Assembly: GCA_027596075.1 (NCBI GenBank)
Contig: JADGJC010000075.1
Location: 62,001-126,000 of the forward strand
Source of the DNA: Rhizophlyctis rosea
Lineage: Eukaryota; Chytridiomycota; Chytridiomycetes; Rhizophlyctidales; Rhizophlyctidaceae
Length of the DNA stretch: 64,000 nt
Direction: 5' to 3'
The notes under the pieces are model-generated. The model saw only the letters and a program-made list of their open reading frames with translations, was not told where the DNA came from and made no database searches. A program made the translations under genes and the position numbers. Every line of letters begins with the position of its first letter. Position 1 is the first letter of the stretch. Positions 53,015 to 64,000 of the stretch are shown piece by piece.

Positions 53015-53695
53015 AAAGATAAGTATCAATTTCCCAAATCACTGCAGCAGACGACTTAGAGGGAGAAAGCAAGCAGTGTCAGCGTAACGTCAATGGCCGG
53101 TGAGCTCCGACCGTGTATACGGCGCCTCAGCTGTTATTGCACGCCGTACCTTTTTGGACGGATAACGCGGCTGTCTTGCTTGGGGGAATAGATCAAGTAG
53201 ACAATGTTAGATCAAGTAGACAATGTGTCTTGGTTGGGAAAAGTAATCAGTATCAGCGTAACGTCAATTGCCGGTGAGCTCCGACCGTGTATACGGCGCC
53301 TCAGCTGTTTTTGCACGCCGTACCTTTTTGGACGGATAACGCGGCTGTTTTGCTTAACTGTTCCACCTTCACGAAATTTGGCAGTGATGACTTTGTAATT
53401 AACGGATACTGCCTCCTTATAGGGTACAACGTACGGCGCGTTAGAACAATGTATAGTTTCTTAAGGTAAGCCATCCGCTTTGCCTCCCACTCGCTCCCCG
53501 CACAAGGCACTAACTCTATATTATATCTCCTCATGTACGCATCCTGCACCTTCATTTGTCAATGTGAACAGTTAAGTACTTCGCTTCCTGTCGTTTGGGG
53601 ATGGCGAACAGTTTCGTCATCCCACCAGAATTCCGTTACTAACAATCTCTATCTTATACATAGCGGGCTGCCTCCCCAGCGGGGGGAGGAGCCTC
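53015..53695 (-). repeat. Dispersed structured element, copy E (minus strand)
   Basis: Read on the minus strand from 53695: the hairpin CCTCCCC/GGGGAGG; CCGCTATGTATAAG (53652-53665 region); a hairpin GGGATG.CGA/TCG.CATCCC (53597-53623) with one mismatch; TACTTAACTG near 53575; the core CAGCCGCG at 53340-53347 and again at 53166-53173, each followed by TCCAAAAAGG; and a final GATACTTATC at 53019-53028. The core is present twice because of a 174-bp internal duplication. It is upstream of a CK1-like gene start in the same orientation, as copies A-C are. Confidence 0.6.
53079..53358. repeat. 174-bp direct duplication inside element E
   Basis: The segment from TCAGCGTAACGTCAATGGCC (53079) to GGATAACGCGGCTG (about 53173) recurs at 53253-53347 with only two or three differences over about 95 bp. 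The short sequence between copies (53190-53250) contains a further small repeat, GATCAAGTAGACAATG, twice. The near identity points to a recent event. Confidence 0.8.
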
Positions 53696-54264
53696 GATTA
53701 CGATGCGAAAGCAATCTCCCACTACACACTCAGCGTCCTCTACACTTGTAATACAAAAATACAATACCAATTGAATGGTTGATGACTCCAGTGCTTCATT
53801 CGTCACAGTTTTGATTGTTCATATTCTGGTTTATTGGTTCCTGGTCGGGCAATCCATACGTTTGGGGCATGCCCATACCACCTCGACAAAAGCCGTCACA
53901 TATAAACTGCGACGCAGATATTCAATGAGCAGGATTTGCGGTCCAGCAGTCGAAGCGTTGTATGATATCCGGGCATCAAGTGTACATGCCACTGGCAACA
54001 GCCATCCCAGTTGGTGTGCACAAACGCATTGATTCAGGCCATTCGGTCAAACACTCCATTTCACAAGGCATCAACCCAAAGTACAACCTATGTATACAAT
54101 TGAAAACATCTTGGGATATCTACCTCTACAATATCAAGCGCTATTTGCAAAAATCATGCATACTATCTCAAAAACATCTACACACAAGTAAACCCATACC
54201 CAACTCCATCGACCATTAAGCACCAGCCCCTCGCAACCAACCCTAAACTATCCCACTAACTTCA

Positions 54265-57200
54265 TCATCGCAACTGCGCCCAATGATACACAGTATTGTA
54301 AAAGCGTACCGCATCGAACGATACAGCAACCTTCGTAACAAACTTCAACATCAACCGCGGGTTCTCCTCCGCCATCTCATCAAACGTCGCTTTCGACAAC
54401 TGCCAGACGACGCTGTCGTCGTTCGCGATGAGCCGGCAACTGCGCGGGCGGTCGGAGAACATCTCAAGTTCGCCCACCTATCAGGAGCAACAAGCAAGTA
54501 GTTAGATATGCCGATGCAACAATAGTCAGATGCAAGACCCAGAAAACACGCATCACTTCCACCAAAACTCACCATAGTCCCCGGCAAAAGCGTCTCAACA
54601 ACCTTCAACTCCTTTTGATCGGGTATAACTAGCACCAACTCCCCAGCCTCAACAACAAAAAGCTCCTTCGCATCATCGCCATTCATCCACAAGACCGTCC
54701 CACGCTTGATCTCCATCCTCTCGAACCGGTTTTCACAAAACTCCGCTAGCTCGTGGGCGTAGTCGGCGGAGGAGGATGCTTCGCTGAATGCTTGCATGAG
54801 GATGGAGACTGGGTGGAAGGTGGACGTATTTGCGAGGGAGTTTGGCGGGTTTTCTGATTTGGATTGATTAGGATTGGTGACAACTGTAACTCATGGCAAG
54901 AGCAGCAAACCTCTTAGCACCAATGATGCCGCCTGGAAAGCTTGCTTCTCACGCGGCGTCGGGTGGTGGAAAGGATAACTTGGGGGATTACTCGCATTCT
55001 GTGATGAACCGGACGCGCTGCGTTCTCTCGGTATATCTGTTGAGAAGTATAAGTAAGTACGGCACTGACAATGATGCATCTCTCGCGGCCCGGAGACTTA
55101 CCAACTCTCTCTGTTTGCCCACCCCTCTCCATCCTCCTCTTATAATAGATTGCCAAGAGCCGGTTCTCACACCACTCCAGTGCCTCATTCAAATTCCCAA
55201 AGTTATGTACATGCCCACTCCCCTCCTCCTCACTCTCATCGTCCTCGTCCGTGAAGATCCCACTCTTCGCCAGCTCCCGTCCGACGTTGCCTAGCCCACT
55301 GAACACCAGGTGCGTTTGCTGTTCTTTTAGCATACGTTTGATGCGAAGGAAGGTCTCGAGGGCGGAGTAGTCGATGCCAGATATCAGGGAGAAGTCCACG
55401 ACGATAAAGCGGATGCGGGGATGGTCGTGCAACGTGTCACGCATATAGTCGTCCACTAGTAACGTGGCGACGGGTGTGTGAGGAGAGCAAGACAAGGCAT
55501 TATTATGAAAACATTCAACCAACTTACGTTGATTGATAGTCCCAAAGAACATAAACCCTTGCAACTTGATAATATGAATTTGATCCCCAACTTGATCCAA
55601 AAACATTTGCTGACGGTATAATCTATGTACAGTAGATCGAAGCTGGGCACCAGTGAAGCTGGCGCGAATGACGGAGCGGCGAGAGTACATCACAACTGGC
55701 CAAGCAGTTTGAGTCAAATCGCATTCTCACGACGCGAAACACGTCGAACATCTTACCGAAAAATACACAAGCAAGAATGATTCCCGCAACGATGCCCTCC
55801 GTGAATCCAAAGAAACCTAAAGAGACCCGCATTATGATCTTATACTCAAGACGTTCATTATCGACACCTAAACAACATACCCATGATCCCAACAATCAAC
55901 AGAATCGTCAAGTACTCTAATGGATGAATTCCAATGTTCCAAGTATCGACAACACTCTCCTTTAGCAAATCAATGCCAAGATGGAAGATGAGCCTGTACC
56001 GCAACAAAGTCACAACCAATCAGCTCTCGTCACAAGTAATAATGAACGCACAAAATCTTATAAACACTTACGATCCAACGACAATCGTTGGCACATATCC
56101 CACAACTGTTCCACCGGCAACCCAAACTCCCGCCGTCGCAAACGCAAGCATCAATCCGCCAAGTCTGGAGTTGCCGCCAGACCGGATGTAGAGCACCGAG
56201 TTGGAATACACGAGATAGTTCTGCAGACTGCCGATGAATCCTGACGCGAGATTGCTGATTCCGTGTCCAATGATTTCGCGGTTGACGTCGATATCTTGAC
56301 GAGTGGATACTGCTAGGGCCGGAACTGTGGTGGAGACCGTGGCGGATTCAATATCTTCACGATTCTGACCATGTGGTTAATGTGACTCTGGGAACATTAC
56401 CATTAATCGGCACATGCAAGATTCCAAAGAAAGTCAACGCCAGTTGCGTGGGTATCGTCGCTGTTGACAAGGGAAAGACCGATATGTCAACATGTGGACC
56501 TATACTTTCCTATTCTGCTATCATATCATGGTGCTGACGAACGTACCAGGTATAGCCCCCCAATCCACAATCCTCATATCAAAATACGTCCAATAAGTCC
56601 AAAACGGTGCCTGTTTCCCACCAGGAACTCCGAACAACCACCCATCATCCCTCAACTGCTGAATAGGAATTCCTGCCGACAAGACCACAATGTAGAATAT
56701 CACCGGTACGACGACATAGTACATGGGTACGAACAGGGCATGCGTTACTCGCCGTTGCATCAGCTTGAGCAAAACAGCGAGGGCGAGAGAGGTGCCCCAC
56801 AGGCGAAGAGCGGAGGGCGAGAAGATGTCAAGGTAATATTGCGGATTAGCGGGTTCCGTCGGGACGCCCGATGTGACTTCTACGCCAGTGTAGATCAGGA
56901 AGAGACCGATGCCTCCAATGCAGCCCACAAGAATGTGCCGCGGGAAGAACTTGGGAATCTTGTTTAGGACGAAGTCCGTTGTAGGTAGCCTACTCCATAT
57001 AAAGCCTTACCTGAATCAAATTCCCCAGTCTAAACATCCCCAACAAGAGGAAGACCAAACCCGTCAATATTGTGCTCATGGCATAGGATACCATGATGGT
57101 CGCCAAAATTGCGTTGCTAGGTTGTCCTTTCATACGGTCCTCGATAATCGTACACATGATGTGAAGGAAAGGCATGACTTCTATCATCTATTCGTAGCAG

Positions 57201-59065
57201 ATAAGAGTTGAATTCAATGTTTTCACGATGTCGTGGCAATGCAAGGTATACGGATGCTTACCATGCTTCCATTAACACCCTTGAACCCGGAGCCTCCGAG
57301 TGAGTACACCAACTGCGCGATAACAGTGCTGTGGTGGTGCGTTGATAAAATGCCATTCGGTAAACAAAATAGAAATGCCAAATACCTAGCGAAGAAGGTC
57401 GAAATTCCCGCCTGCCGCGCCGTGTCAGGTATATTGCTATCACTTCCTGGGAATACAATGGATCCATATGACACCTATTGTCATGAGGGAGATTTCAGCT
57501 AAGATGCTAGGAATCCAGACTATCTAAGACTTCCGCAATCAAACACTCACAGCGTCCAACAGATTCAAAATGACTCCCAACACAACAGCCGGCAAGGTGG
57601 CAACCACCAATCCACTCCAAGTGATCAAATCCCGCGGCTGGAAATCCTTTATCGCCTTCACATACTTTGACGGGATATGTGGTTTGGGGAACCAGCATTG
57701 TGGGTATCCGCTAGTGGCAGTCTTCCCGTGTCCCGATCTACTTGGCAAAGTATTGTAGTTGGCAGGGCCGTAACCTTGCACAGGAGTATTCGACGATGGG
57801 AGAAGCGGACCCGATTCATCATCATCATCATCATCATACGCCGACATGTCATATACGACATCGTGAGGTGGGGAGGTTGCGTCGGATTCGTAGCCTGTTT
57901 CCCGATCTGATTTGTTAGCCGCGGAACTACGTCTTGCCGATCCGGGGTGTCCATCAGCGAAATTAGGGTTATGGGAATGTGAATGTTGCGACCGATAATC
58001 GGAATGACCAGCGTACTCGTACTCGTCCTTTGGCGACTGCTGCTCGTCATCGGAGGCTGCAGATTGTTCGATGGAAAGCGCCAGCTGGCGCAAGGCGCTA
58101 AGCTGAGAGACTCCTCCCTTGATGGGCGGCAGGGATACGCGCTTTTTGCCTGGTACAAGCTGTTATATTCATGATGATATCTTGTGGTCAGTGAAGAGTT
58201 CACCAATGTTCGATGCTGTGACTCCACGAATGCCTCATGCTTTGTATTACCCACCTGTTGCAAAGAGTCTGCCGACATGACACGGATCGGTCTAATCGAC
58301 CGGTCTTGCTCACCAGCCCCAGACTTCCGACGCGATAAGCCGCCCACCCCAACTGACCGACTAGATGATAAACTTGGTTGATTCAATTCCCGATACGTCC
58401 ATGACAATGTTTGCTACATGTGTCCAGACCAAACATGAGTGTCCAGCGAAGACCACCAAATCCACGAAAATTATACCTGTCGAACTTCTGCTGCTGATGC
58501 GGTGTACTCTGGTTGATCATCGGGACGAACTGGAAAAGATAATTTTCATTTAATGACCAATTCCTCATATCCTGTACATGCCCAATCATTCCATTCATCC
58601 AAAAAGGGATTGATGTAATCGGCACGGGGTTATATCCTCCTCCCGCCATTCCTGCTCTATATCCTTTCACTTAGATGCATTAAAACACCAAACCTCAAGC
58701 CAAATGTCCGCGGACATTCGAAACTCATCCATGCTACAAACTCCCACCGTCAAAGATTTGCCATAAAACTTACCCTCCTGCGAACGTGTTGAATAATGGC
58801 TCCTTGCGGTCAGCGTTCTCGAATGACTCTTCCCGGCAGACCGCGGACGTCTTGGCATGCGAATTTCAATTGGGCTAGAAGACGCCTCAGAAGACCCACT
58901 TCCGTATCCAGAGCCCACTGAGCGTCCGGATGGCGGTAGACCAGTCTCACGGTCGTCCTCTGGCGTTAGAGGGGTAGGCCAGGTCGGCTTTTGCTCGTAG
59001 TTCATGGCAGCTGGCGTCTCAACAAGAGGTTGGTCGGTCGTTTGAGAAGTGTACGGAGAGCTCAT
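54265..59065 (-). CDS. SulP-family transporter with STAS and cyclic-nucleotide-binding domains (Vsb1/YGR125W-like)
   Basis: Large minus-strand gene with a dozen or so introns. N-terminal cytosolic region Ser/Asp-rich (from ATG 59065, with DDDDDDESGPLLPSS near 57810). A SulP core follows: PRDLITWSGLVVATLPAVVL, SIVFPGSDSNIPDTARQAGI, SGGGFKG-like block SLGGSGFKGVNGS, ATIMVSYAMSTILTGLVFLL, HILVGCIGGIGLFLIYTGVE, DVNREIIGHGISNLASGFIG and AGVWVAGGTVVGYVPTIVVG. Then a STAS domain (IHIIKLQGFMFFGTINQ, VVDFSLISGIDYSALETFL) and a cyclic-nucleotide-binding-like domain (RGTVLWMNGDDAKELFVVEA, GELEMFSDRPRSCRLIA) end at 54265. Yeast Vsb1 has this domain order and acts in vacuolar basic amino acid storage; the substrate here is inferred only from that. 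Whether the cNMP pocket binds ligand is unclear. Confidence 0.85.
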
Positions 59066-61252
59066 GGTGGAGTTTTTGAGTGTCGAAATGCAAGAGAGTG
59101 GCTTCGCACAACAAGGTGAGGGTTTTTTTTGAGGTGGGGTCGTCGGGTCGCGCCGACTTGTGGCGGTACTAGTGTGGAAGGGGGCAGAGAGGTTCTGTTC
59201 TCTTCTGTTTTTTCACCGCCTGCAGGCTGAGGTCAGTTTGTGTTGTCGACGTGTTTCCTTGATCCTGTTCAGTGCTTCAGCCCAACCTTCGTCTCCCAGG
59301 GAAGCGTAGTCGGGTTTTGCCTGGTGAATTGGACGACCGTCAAAAGTTTTAGCTTTGGCTTGCACTGGTGGTCACGGAGGTCGCTCTGGGCCCTTTTGTT
59401 CCTCGAGGACGTAAGGGCCAAAAGCGTCTCCCGCGAAGCTGAAGCACTTCCTCTCCTCACCGTCGACTGGAAGACACGAACACACAGGTGCTGTTGTGTG
59501 GGCTCGACCGTGGGAATGCAACTTTTGGCGAAGTGAAGTTCAAACGTGAGTTGCAGATTGCAAATCGCGTGCTCTCAACGTGACCCCCACCTTGGCAGGA
59601 GTGAAGTGGTATCGTTTCAGACGTGCTGACGTGTTTGGCAAGCTGACTTGAACATGGCTGTTGATGGTGATAAGGATAAAGTCAAGGGAATGCCTGAGCG
59701 AGAGGGGAGAGAGGAGTGTCTTGTTTCAAAGAGGTCTTTCAGTACAGCGAGTTGGGAGTTGTGAGTTGAGTGGGAAGAGTACGCGCCCGTAGGAGGATGC
59801 AGTCATGCAAGAGGCTGAGACACAACACTCTGTAAGTTGCAACAACAGCCAAAAAGTCTCCCATCTTGCGTCTGTGCTGCGTCCGATCCAATGCAGTGAC
59901 GTTTGTGGAACCAGGCTTTGTTGGCTCTGGAGACATTCTCACATTCCCGCTGCATTTGATGATTTGACATGCCAGATTGCAGAGATGGCTGGTATGGCAC
60001 AGTCACCGTCCTTACACCTCATTGGCCCTGGCGGTGGTACAGTTATCTACTCAATATCAGCAGCAAGAACATCCACGAGGGGATGAACCGGGTCCAGGCA
60101 ATCATCCTCTCACATTTGGCTTCGAAAGCAGCATTCCCTGAGTAGAGCATAGTCGAATTGCATTCAATGCAAGGCCCGTCTACAGCGGTGCAAAAGAAAC
60201 TAAAGTTACGGATGTTCAACAACCACAAGGTATTAGCACCATTACGGTACTAAACCCAAGGTGCAGGTACGGGGGAGATATACTGCACTCCAACACCTCC
60301 TTTTTTTTGCGTCATCAACTGGCCCCATCCTCCAACCAGGCATCCTTTTCATGTCAAAACGACGTGATCTAGGCCACCCATTTGCCCAGATCACTTCCGC
60401 GGCTTCCTCGCGCCTCATTGGGAGACAGCTTTCATTTTCTGGTAATGGTCTATTTGACCTTCGGCACGGGAGCGGAGCTGCGCAGCCATTTAAAGTTTGC
60501 CTACATAGCCGGGAACAAAGCCGGCCAGCTCGAAGGTTGAAACTTGCATATCTTTGCTGCGATGTGCGCTTTTCGACCTATGCATAAAACGTTATTCCGT
60601 TCCATCAGTAATGACAAATGAGGTTCAATCGTCCAAGCTTCATCATATGTACACCGCCTGTACAGTACCGCCATCAAAACGAACGATGGTAGGGCATCCA
60701 AGATGGTTACAACTGGAATGCTGAAATACCAAGGGAACGAAATATCATCTGCATGTGATTGTGATAGATCGTTATTGTGTACTTAGCACAACATTAACAA
60801 CCCAGCCAGGCTGATACCCGACAAGAAGGTCAGCAGCAACTGCAGCCAGCGCAGCAACAACATGAGGTGCCGCAGCAATGGCAGGTGCATCAACTGGTCC
60901 TGGGAGAGCATCCTGCCACCCAGAACAAGGAGTCAGCTATGAGCAAGCCAATGATACGCAGATTGCAATTCCTCAAAAATCAGTATGAGTGCGCATGTTG
61001 GAAAGGTCTTCGCAATGGTTGGGACGATACGTTCGTTGGTGAAAATTGTGTGCAAGACGGGCAAGCGTACTGGTGCTGTTCAGGCTGGCAAGACCATAGG
61101 ATATGGAAGCGTACTCTTGGGTACTCTACAGGTTGCAGGAATCGTAAACGGGACTACGAGAGGTCGAATGAGAGAGACACATTATAGGTATTGTATCAAG
61201 AAGGGTTTTGCTGTGGAATATTGTATACGTCGATGTACATACACTGCTGTTC
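59066..61252. other. Long intergenic region, nothing recognised
   Basis: 2.2 kb between two minus-strand genes. Its left part should be the transporter promoter. Short frames on both strands (for example 60985-61200) show no domain. Poly-T near 60300. No tRNA or repeat was recognised. Confidence 0.3.
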
Positions 61253-61837
61253 TCATTTGCGAACTCGTTGTCCCCAGACACTCTTCACCGGCCCTTCAGA
61301 ACCATACACCGGATCGAATTCCGGCACCTCAAGACCCCGAACCCTCTCCAGAACCTCTTCCAAGACCTCCTTCCCCCCACCGTAACACATATCCCACTGT
61401 TTCGCCCCGTCAGGGTATGCACCAACCATCATGAATTCCTGCCCACCGATGTTCAAGTCCTGCACCATACAATGCGCCACTCCAGCCGGTATAACGATAA
61501 CATCACCAGCTCGTACCGAGACTTCCACAGCTCCCTCCCACCCATCACCACCAAACCGCAGCTCGGCACCACCCTGGTATACGCCCAACGCCTCATGCGT
61601 AGTACTGTGGAAGTGGGAGGTCTGGTACATTGGGTATCGCCAGGCTGGTTTCCACTTATTTGACGCGAATGCTTTTTCGATGCATGGTGGGAATTGAATT
61701 TGCAGCGACATGAGCTGTTGGTGCAGTGGGCTGCCATGCCGCATGCAAGAGCCAGGGCCTGGGAATCTGGGATAGAGGTGTTTTTCCTGTGGCTGTGCCA
61801 CTTCCACGTGAGGCCTGCAACCAGCATCATCTCCCAT
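61253..61837 (-). CDS. YjlB-type cupin protein
   Basis: Small beta-barrel (cupin) protein. The C-terminal 120 residues contain the metal-site motif FHSTTHEALGVYQGGAELRF (H-x-T-x-H-E), then VSVRAGDVIVIPAGVAHCMV, MMVGAYPDGAKQWDMCYGG and FDPVYGSEGPVKSVW, all characteristic of the YjlB family found in bacteria and fungi; its reaction is unknown. The first 60 codons from ATG 61837 are less typical and a later Met (MRHGSPLHQQ) or an upstream exon is possible. A single exon in the part seen. Confidence 0.75.
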   Translation of the reverse strand: MGDDAGCRPHVEVAQPQEKHLYPRFPGPGSCMRHGSPLHQQLMSLQIQFPPCIEKAFASNKWKPAWRYPMYQTSHFHSTTHEALGVYQGGAELRFGGDGWEGAVEVSVRAGDVIVIPAGVAHCMVQDLNIGGQEFMMVGAYPDGAKQWDMCYGGGKEVLEEVLERVRGLEVPEFDPVYGSEGPVKSVWGQRVRK

Positions 61838-62140
61838 ACAGGAACATTACGAAAAACTCATTCCTATTATATGCGCAAGCACAAGAGATAAGAATCAAAT
61901 GGAAAATTATGTTACACGATGGTTCTTGACTTCTTCCCCTTTCAATCAAACGGATAAGTACATATCCAAATGGCGGGAGGGGGGAAACAAGTGAAGTTGT
62001 AAATAATGAAACTGCTAAAGAAGGAAGAAAATCTACAGTGAAAATAGGGAAGGCAAACATTGCCGTTCGTATCGTCCTTGAAGCCTGCTGATATAACCCA
62101 ATCCAGCGTCTACCCCCATGAACCATCAAAACGTCCACAC
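61838..62140. other. Intergenic region, nothing recognised
   Basis: 300 AT-rich bp between the cupin start and the 3' end of the transcription factor gene, both on the minus strand. It should hold the 3' UTR and promoter. Confidence 0.3.
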
Positions 62141-64000
62141 CTACTGTAGACTCACACCCCCAAACCCTCCCGCGTCCCCCACGTTCTCAAACCCTAACCC
62201 CATCGCCCCACCATTATTAATGATCCCCTCCAAATTTCCCGCAATAGTGCCCACCAGGAAACTCTTCTCCGCCATACACCTCAACAAAATCCTATGCACC
62301 TCCAAATCCGCTCTAACCTCCTCCCTCCGCGCTGGATCCACCACCCACTTTTCCTCCATAACAAGCACCAACGCACTATAGTACGCGATCCAGCCCACAT
62401 AGAAGCCAGGAATTTCCGCCCGACGCTCCGACACGAGACGCCGCATGACAGCCGCAATCCGTTTGGACTGCGAGATGCAAATGGCGTAAGAGCGGGACCA
62501 GTTGGGCGTCGTTTCGGGTGGGGCAAGCATGGTGGGGAGGTGGAGGAGGAGGTAGGTTGCGTGGTATAACCAGATGCAGTTCATCATCGATTCGAAAGGG
62601 AAGTCGCGGTCGTGGGCGTAGAGGTGGAAGGGGGTGTCGAGAGCGGTGCGAGCCCAGTCCGGGATGGAGTGTATCCAGGCTTCGAGTTGGTATTCGATTT
62701 CGGAAACGACGGGATTAGAGGATGCGTCGGCGGTCGGTGTCACAGGGAGGGAAGTGTTAGAGCTTGGCGCCATGGTGGGGAGAATTGGGGTAGGGGAGGT
62801 GTTGAAGTCTGGGAAGAAGGCGGCGTAACTTTGGGTTCCAATGAGGCGGCTTATCGGGCCACAGAGCGCTAGGGCTTTGATGCAAAGGCTGCTCAAAAGA
62901 TTCACGGTGGCGCCGTGGTCGAGCGGCTCAACTGGTTCCGGTGCATGAGGGTTGGGCAACCCATTCAGCGTACTGACGGACCTCCATTGCACCTCCGATG
63001 CGAAAGGCTTGACTGCGGTAGCCGAACGGCGGGACAAATCGTTCTCGATGTAATCCAATTCCGATATCGTGCTAGGGCGTTCGTGAAAGGAAGTGTTCCA
63101 CATTTCCTCCAAGTTCATGGCAAACCAAATGCGTCGGCGTGCCTCCTTCTGCAGCCATGTCATGGGTTCCGTTTGCGCCAGGATGTCGGGGTCGACGTCG
63201 CATTTCAGTATGAACGCCATGCGTACGGCCATTCCCAGTAATTGGAAGGACAAGCTTACTGATAAACGAGTAGAGCGATTAGCTGACATGCGGCAGGCAT
63301 AGATGAAAGAACACCTCAGCACTCACATTCCCCAGCCTCGCGTGCATAGAACGAGAGCATATTCAACGCATACACGGAATCAATCTCGGGACGATCCACG
63401 GCCTCAGTACTCAATCGTCTCGCTGCTCTGAAGAAGACATGACCCGCACAATAGCCCGGCAAGCCCGTCTCCTGCAAAAATTGCTTGATCATTGGATGGT
63501 CCGACCACACGGCGCTCAAAGCACACATGGCAAATAAGGTCAGACGTGATCGGTGGCGAACCGAGAATGTAGATTGATGAATTGGACATGTTGGGTAGAT
63601 GCGGAGCGGTCCGGTGTAGCAATTGTCGAAGAGGGATTGGTGGAGATCTTCAGCCGTGAGGAGGTAGTTGTACGCTTCGTATGCGGGACTGGCTAGGGCG
63701 GTCGTGGACAAATCGGTGGGAATGGCGTGGGTTGGGAATAATGGTGTTTGAGGGGAGGACGTGGAGATCGCGGATGGGCTATGGTGACTGCTTTCCGGTG
63801 ACGTTAGTGGGGAGTCGTCATTTGGTGAGCTCGATGGCGGTGATGTTCTAGGAGGAATGTTGATGCCGCATAAAGGCAGAAATTGCTACATTGAAATCAT
63901 TGATGTTATGGTCGACTCCTTCTCGCTGTAAATGACTACATGGGAGCATGCGCATACATACCTCCTCCATTACTTTCACCTTCTCCTCCAACATCTTCAC
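62141..64000 (-). CDS. Fungal-specific transcription factor (Fungal_trans domain), 5' end outside window
   Basis: The gene enters from the right edge with KMLEEKVKVMEE, a coiled coil typical of the linker that follows a Zn(II)2Cys6 cluster; the cluster itself would lie beyond 64000. After an intron (about 63890-63960) comes a Ser/Pro-rich stretch, then the middle homology domain: PIHQSTFSVRHRSRLTLFAM, DSVYALNMLSFYAREAGE, an intron near 63255-63330, SFQLLGMAVRMAFILKCDVD, EARRRIWFAMNLEEMWNTSF, SELDYIENDLSR and FPFESMMNCIWLYHATYLLL. The frame ends at TAG 62141-62143. Nuclear regulator of unknown targets. Confidence 0.8.

Larger units (their letters stand above)
52396..54264. other. Promoter region and element copy E
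   Basis: Between the truncated CK1-like gene (-) and the 3' end of the transporter (-). It holds element E (53015-53695) with its internal duplication. The stretch 52680-52715 is a run of GCGTGGCGC-like micro-repeats. From 53700 to 54264 nothing is recognised. Confidence 0.4.

Overview
This is a eukaryotic window, most likely from an early-diverging (zoosporic or chytrid-like) fungus. The evidence is a fungal-specific transcription factor domain, a VSB1/YGR125W-type SulP transporter with STAS and cyclic-nucleotide domains, an aromatic-acid-exporter/DUF2421 protein, and genes cut by many short GT..AG introns of about 50-90 nt. There is no operon structure. The lineage call is inference. All exon joins were made by eye from splice motifs and continuity of conserved protein, so intron ends are approximate.

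Left arm (1-10 kb): a truncated LRR/F-box-like C-terminus, a small TA-flanked inverted-repeat element, an intact many-intron FUSC/DUF2421 membrane protein, a striking fusion of a Cdh1/Fizzy-related WD40 propeller to ubiquitin units, and a disrupted F-box gene.

Centre (11-31 kb): three tandem units. Each has a roughly 400-bp non-coding element followed by a gene for a CK1-like protein kinase fused to a C2H2-like finger, an acidic Gly/Asp/Glu-rich linker, a PARP-like C-x2-C/H-x2-C finger, a helical domain and an RRM. Gene copies 1 and 2 carry stop codons and frameshifts; copy 3 (26607-29975) reads through intact. The element recurs a fourth time at 30.7 kb without a kinase, and a fifth time at 53 kb on the minus strand, just upstream of another CK1-like gene start. 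Its hairpins keep their pairing while their sequences change, which suggests a structured RNA.

Graveyard (34.3-41.1 kb): degenerate fragments of conserved genes (PIP5K interrupted by a DEAH-box RNA helicase, a CDK, a Suv4-20-like SET methyltransferase, carbamoyl-phosphate synthase, NST1). Introns are retained, so the copying was at DNA level.

Right arm (41.7-64 kb): ordinary, mostly intact genes: aspartate aminotransferase (+), MYG1 exonuclease (-), a small acidic protein (+), cyclin C (+) and thioredoxin reductase (-). Then come a tandem-repeat patch, a 10-N assembly gap, an APC1-like remnant, the truncated coiled-coil CK1-like gene, the SulP-STAS-cNMP transporter (-), a YjlB-type cupin (-) and the body of a fungal transcription factor (-) running off the right edge.
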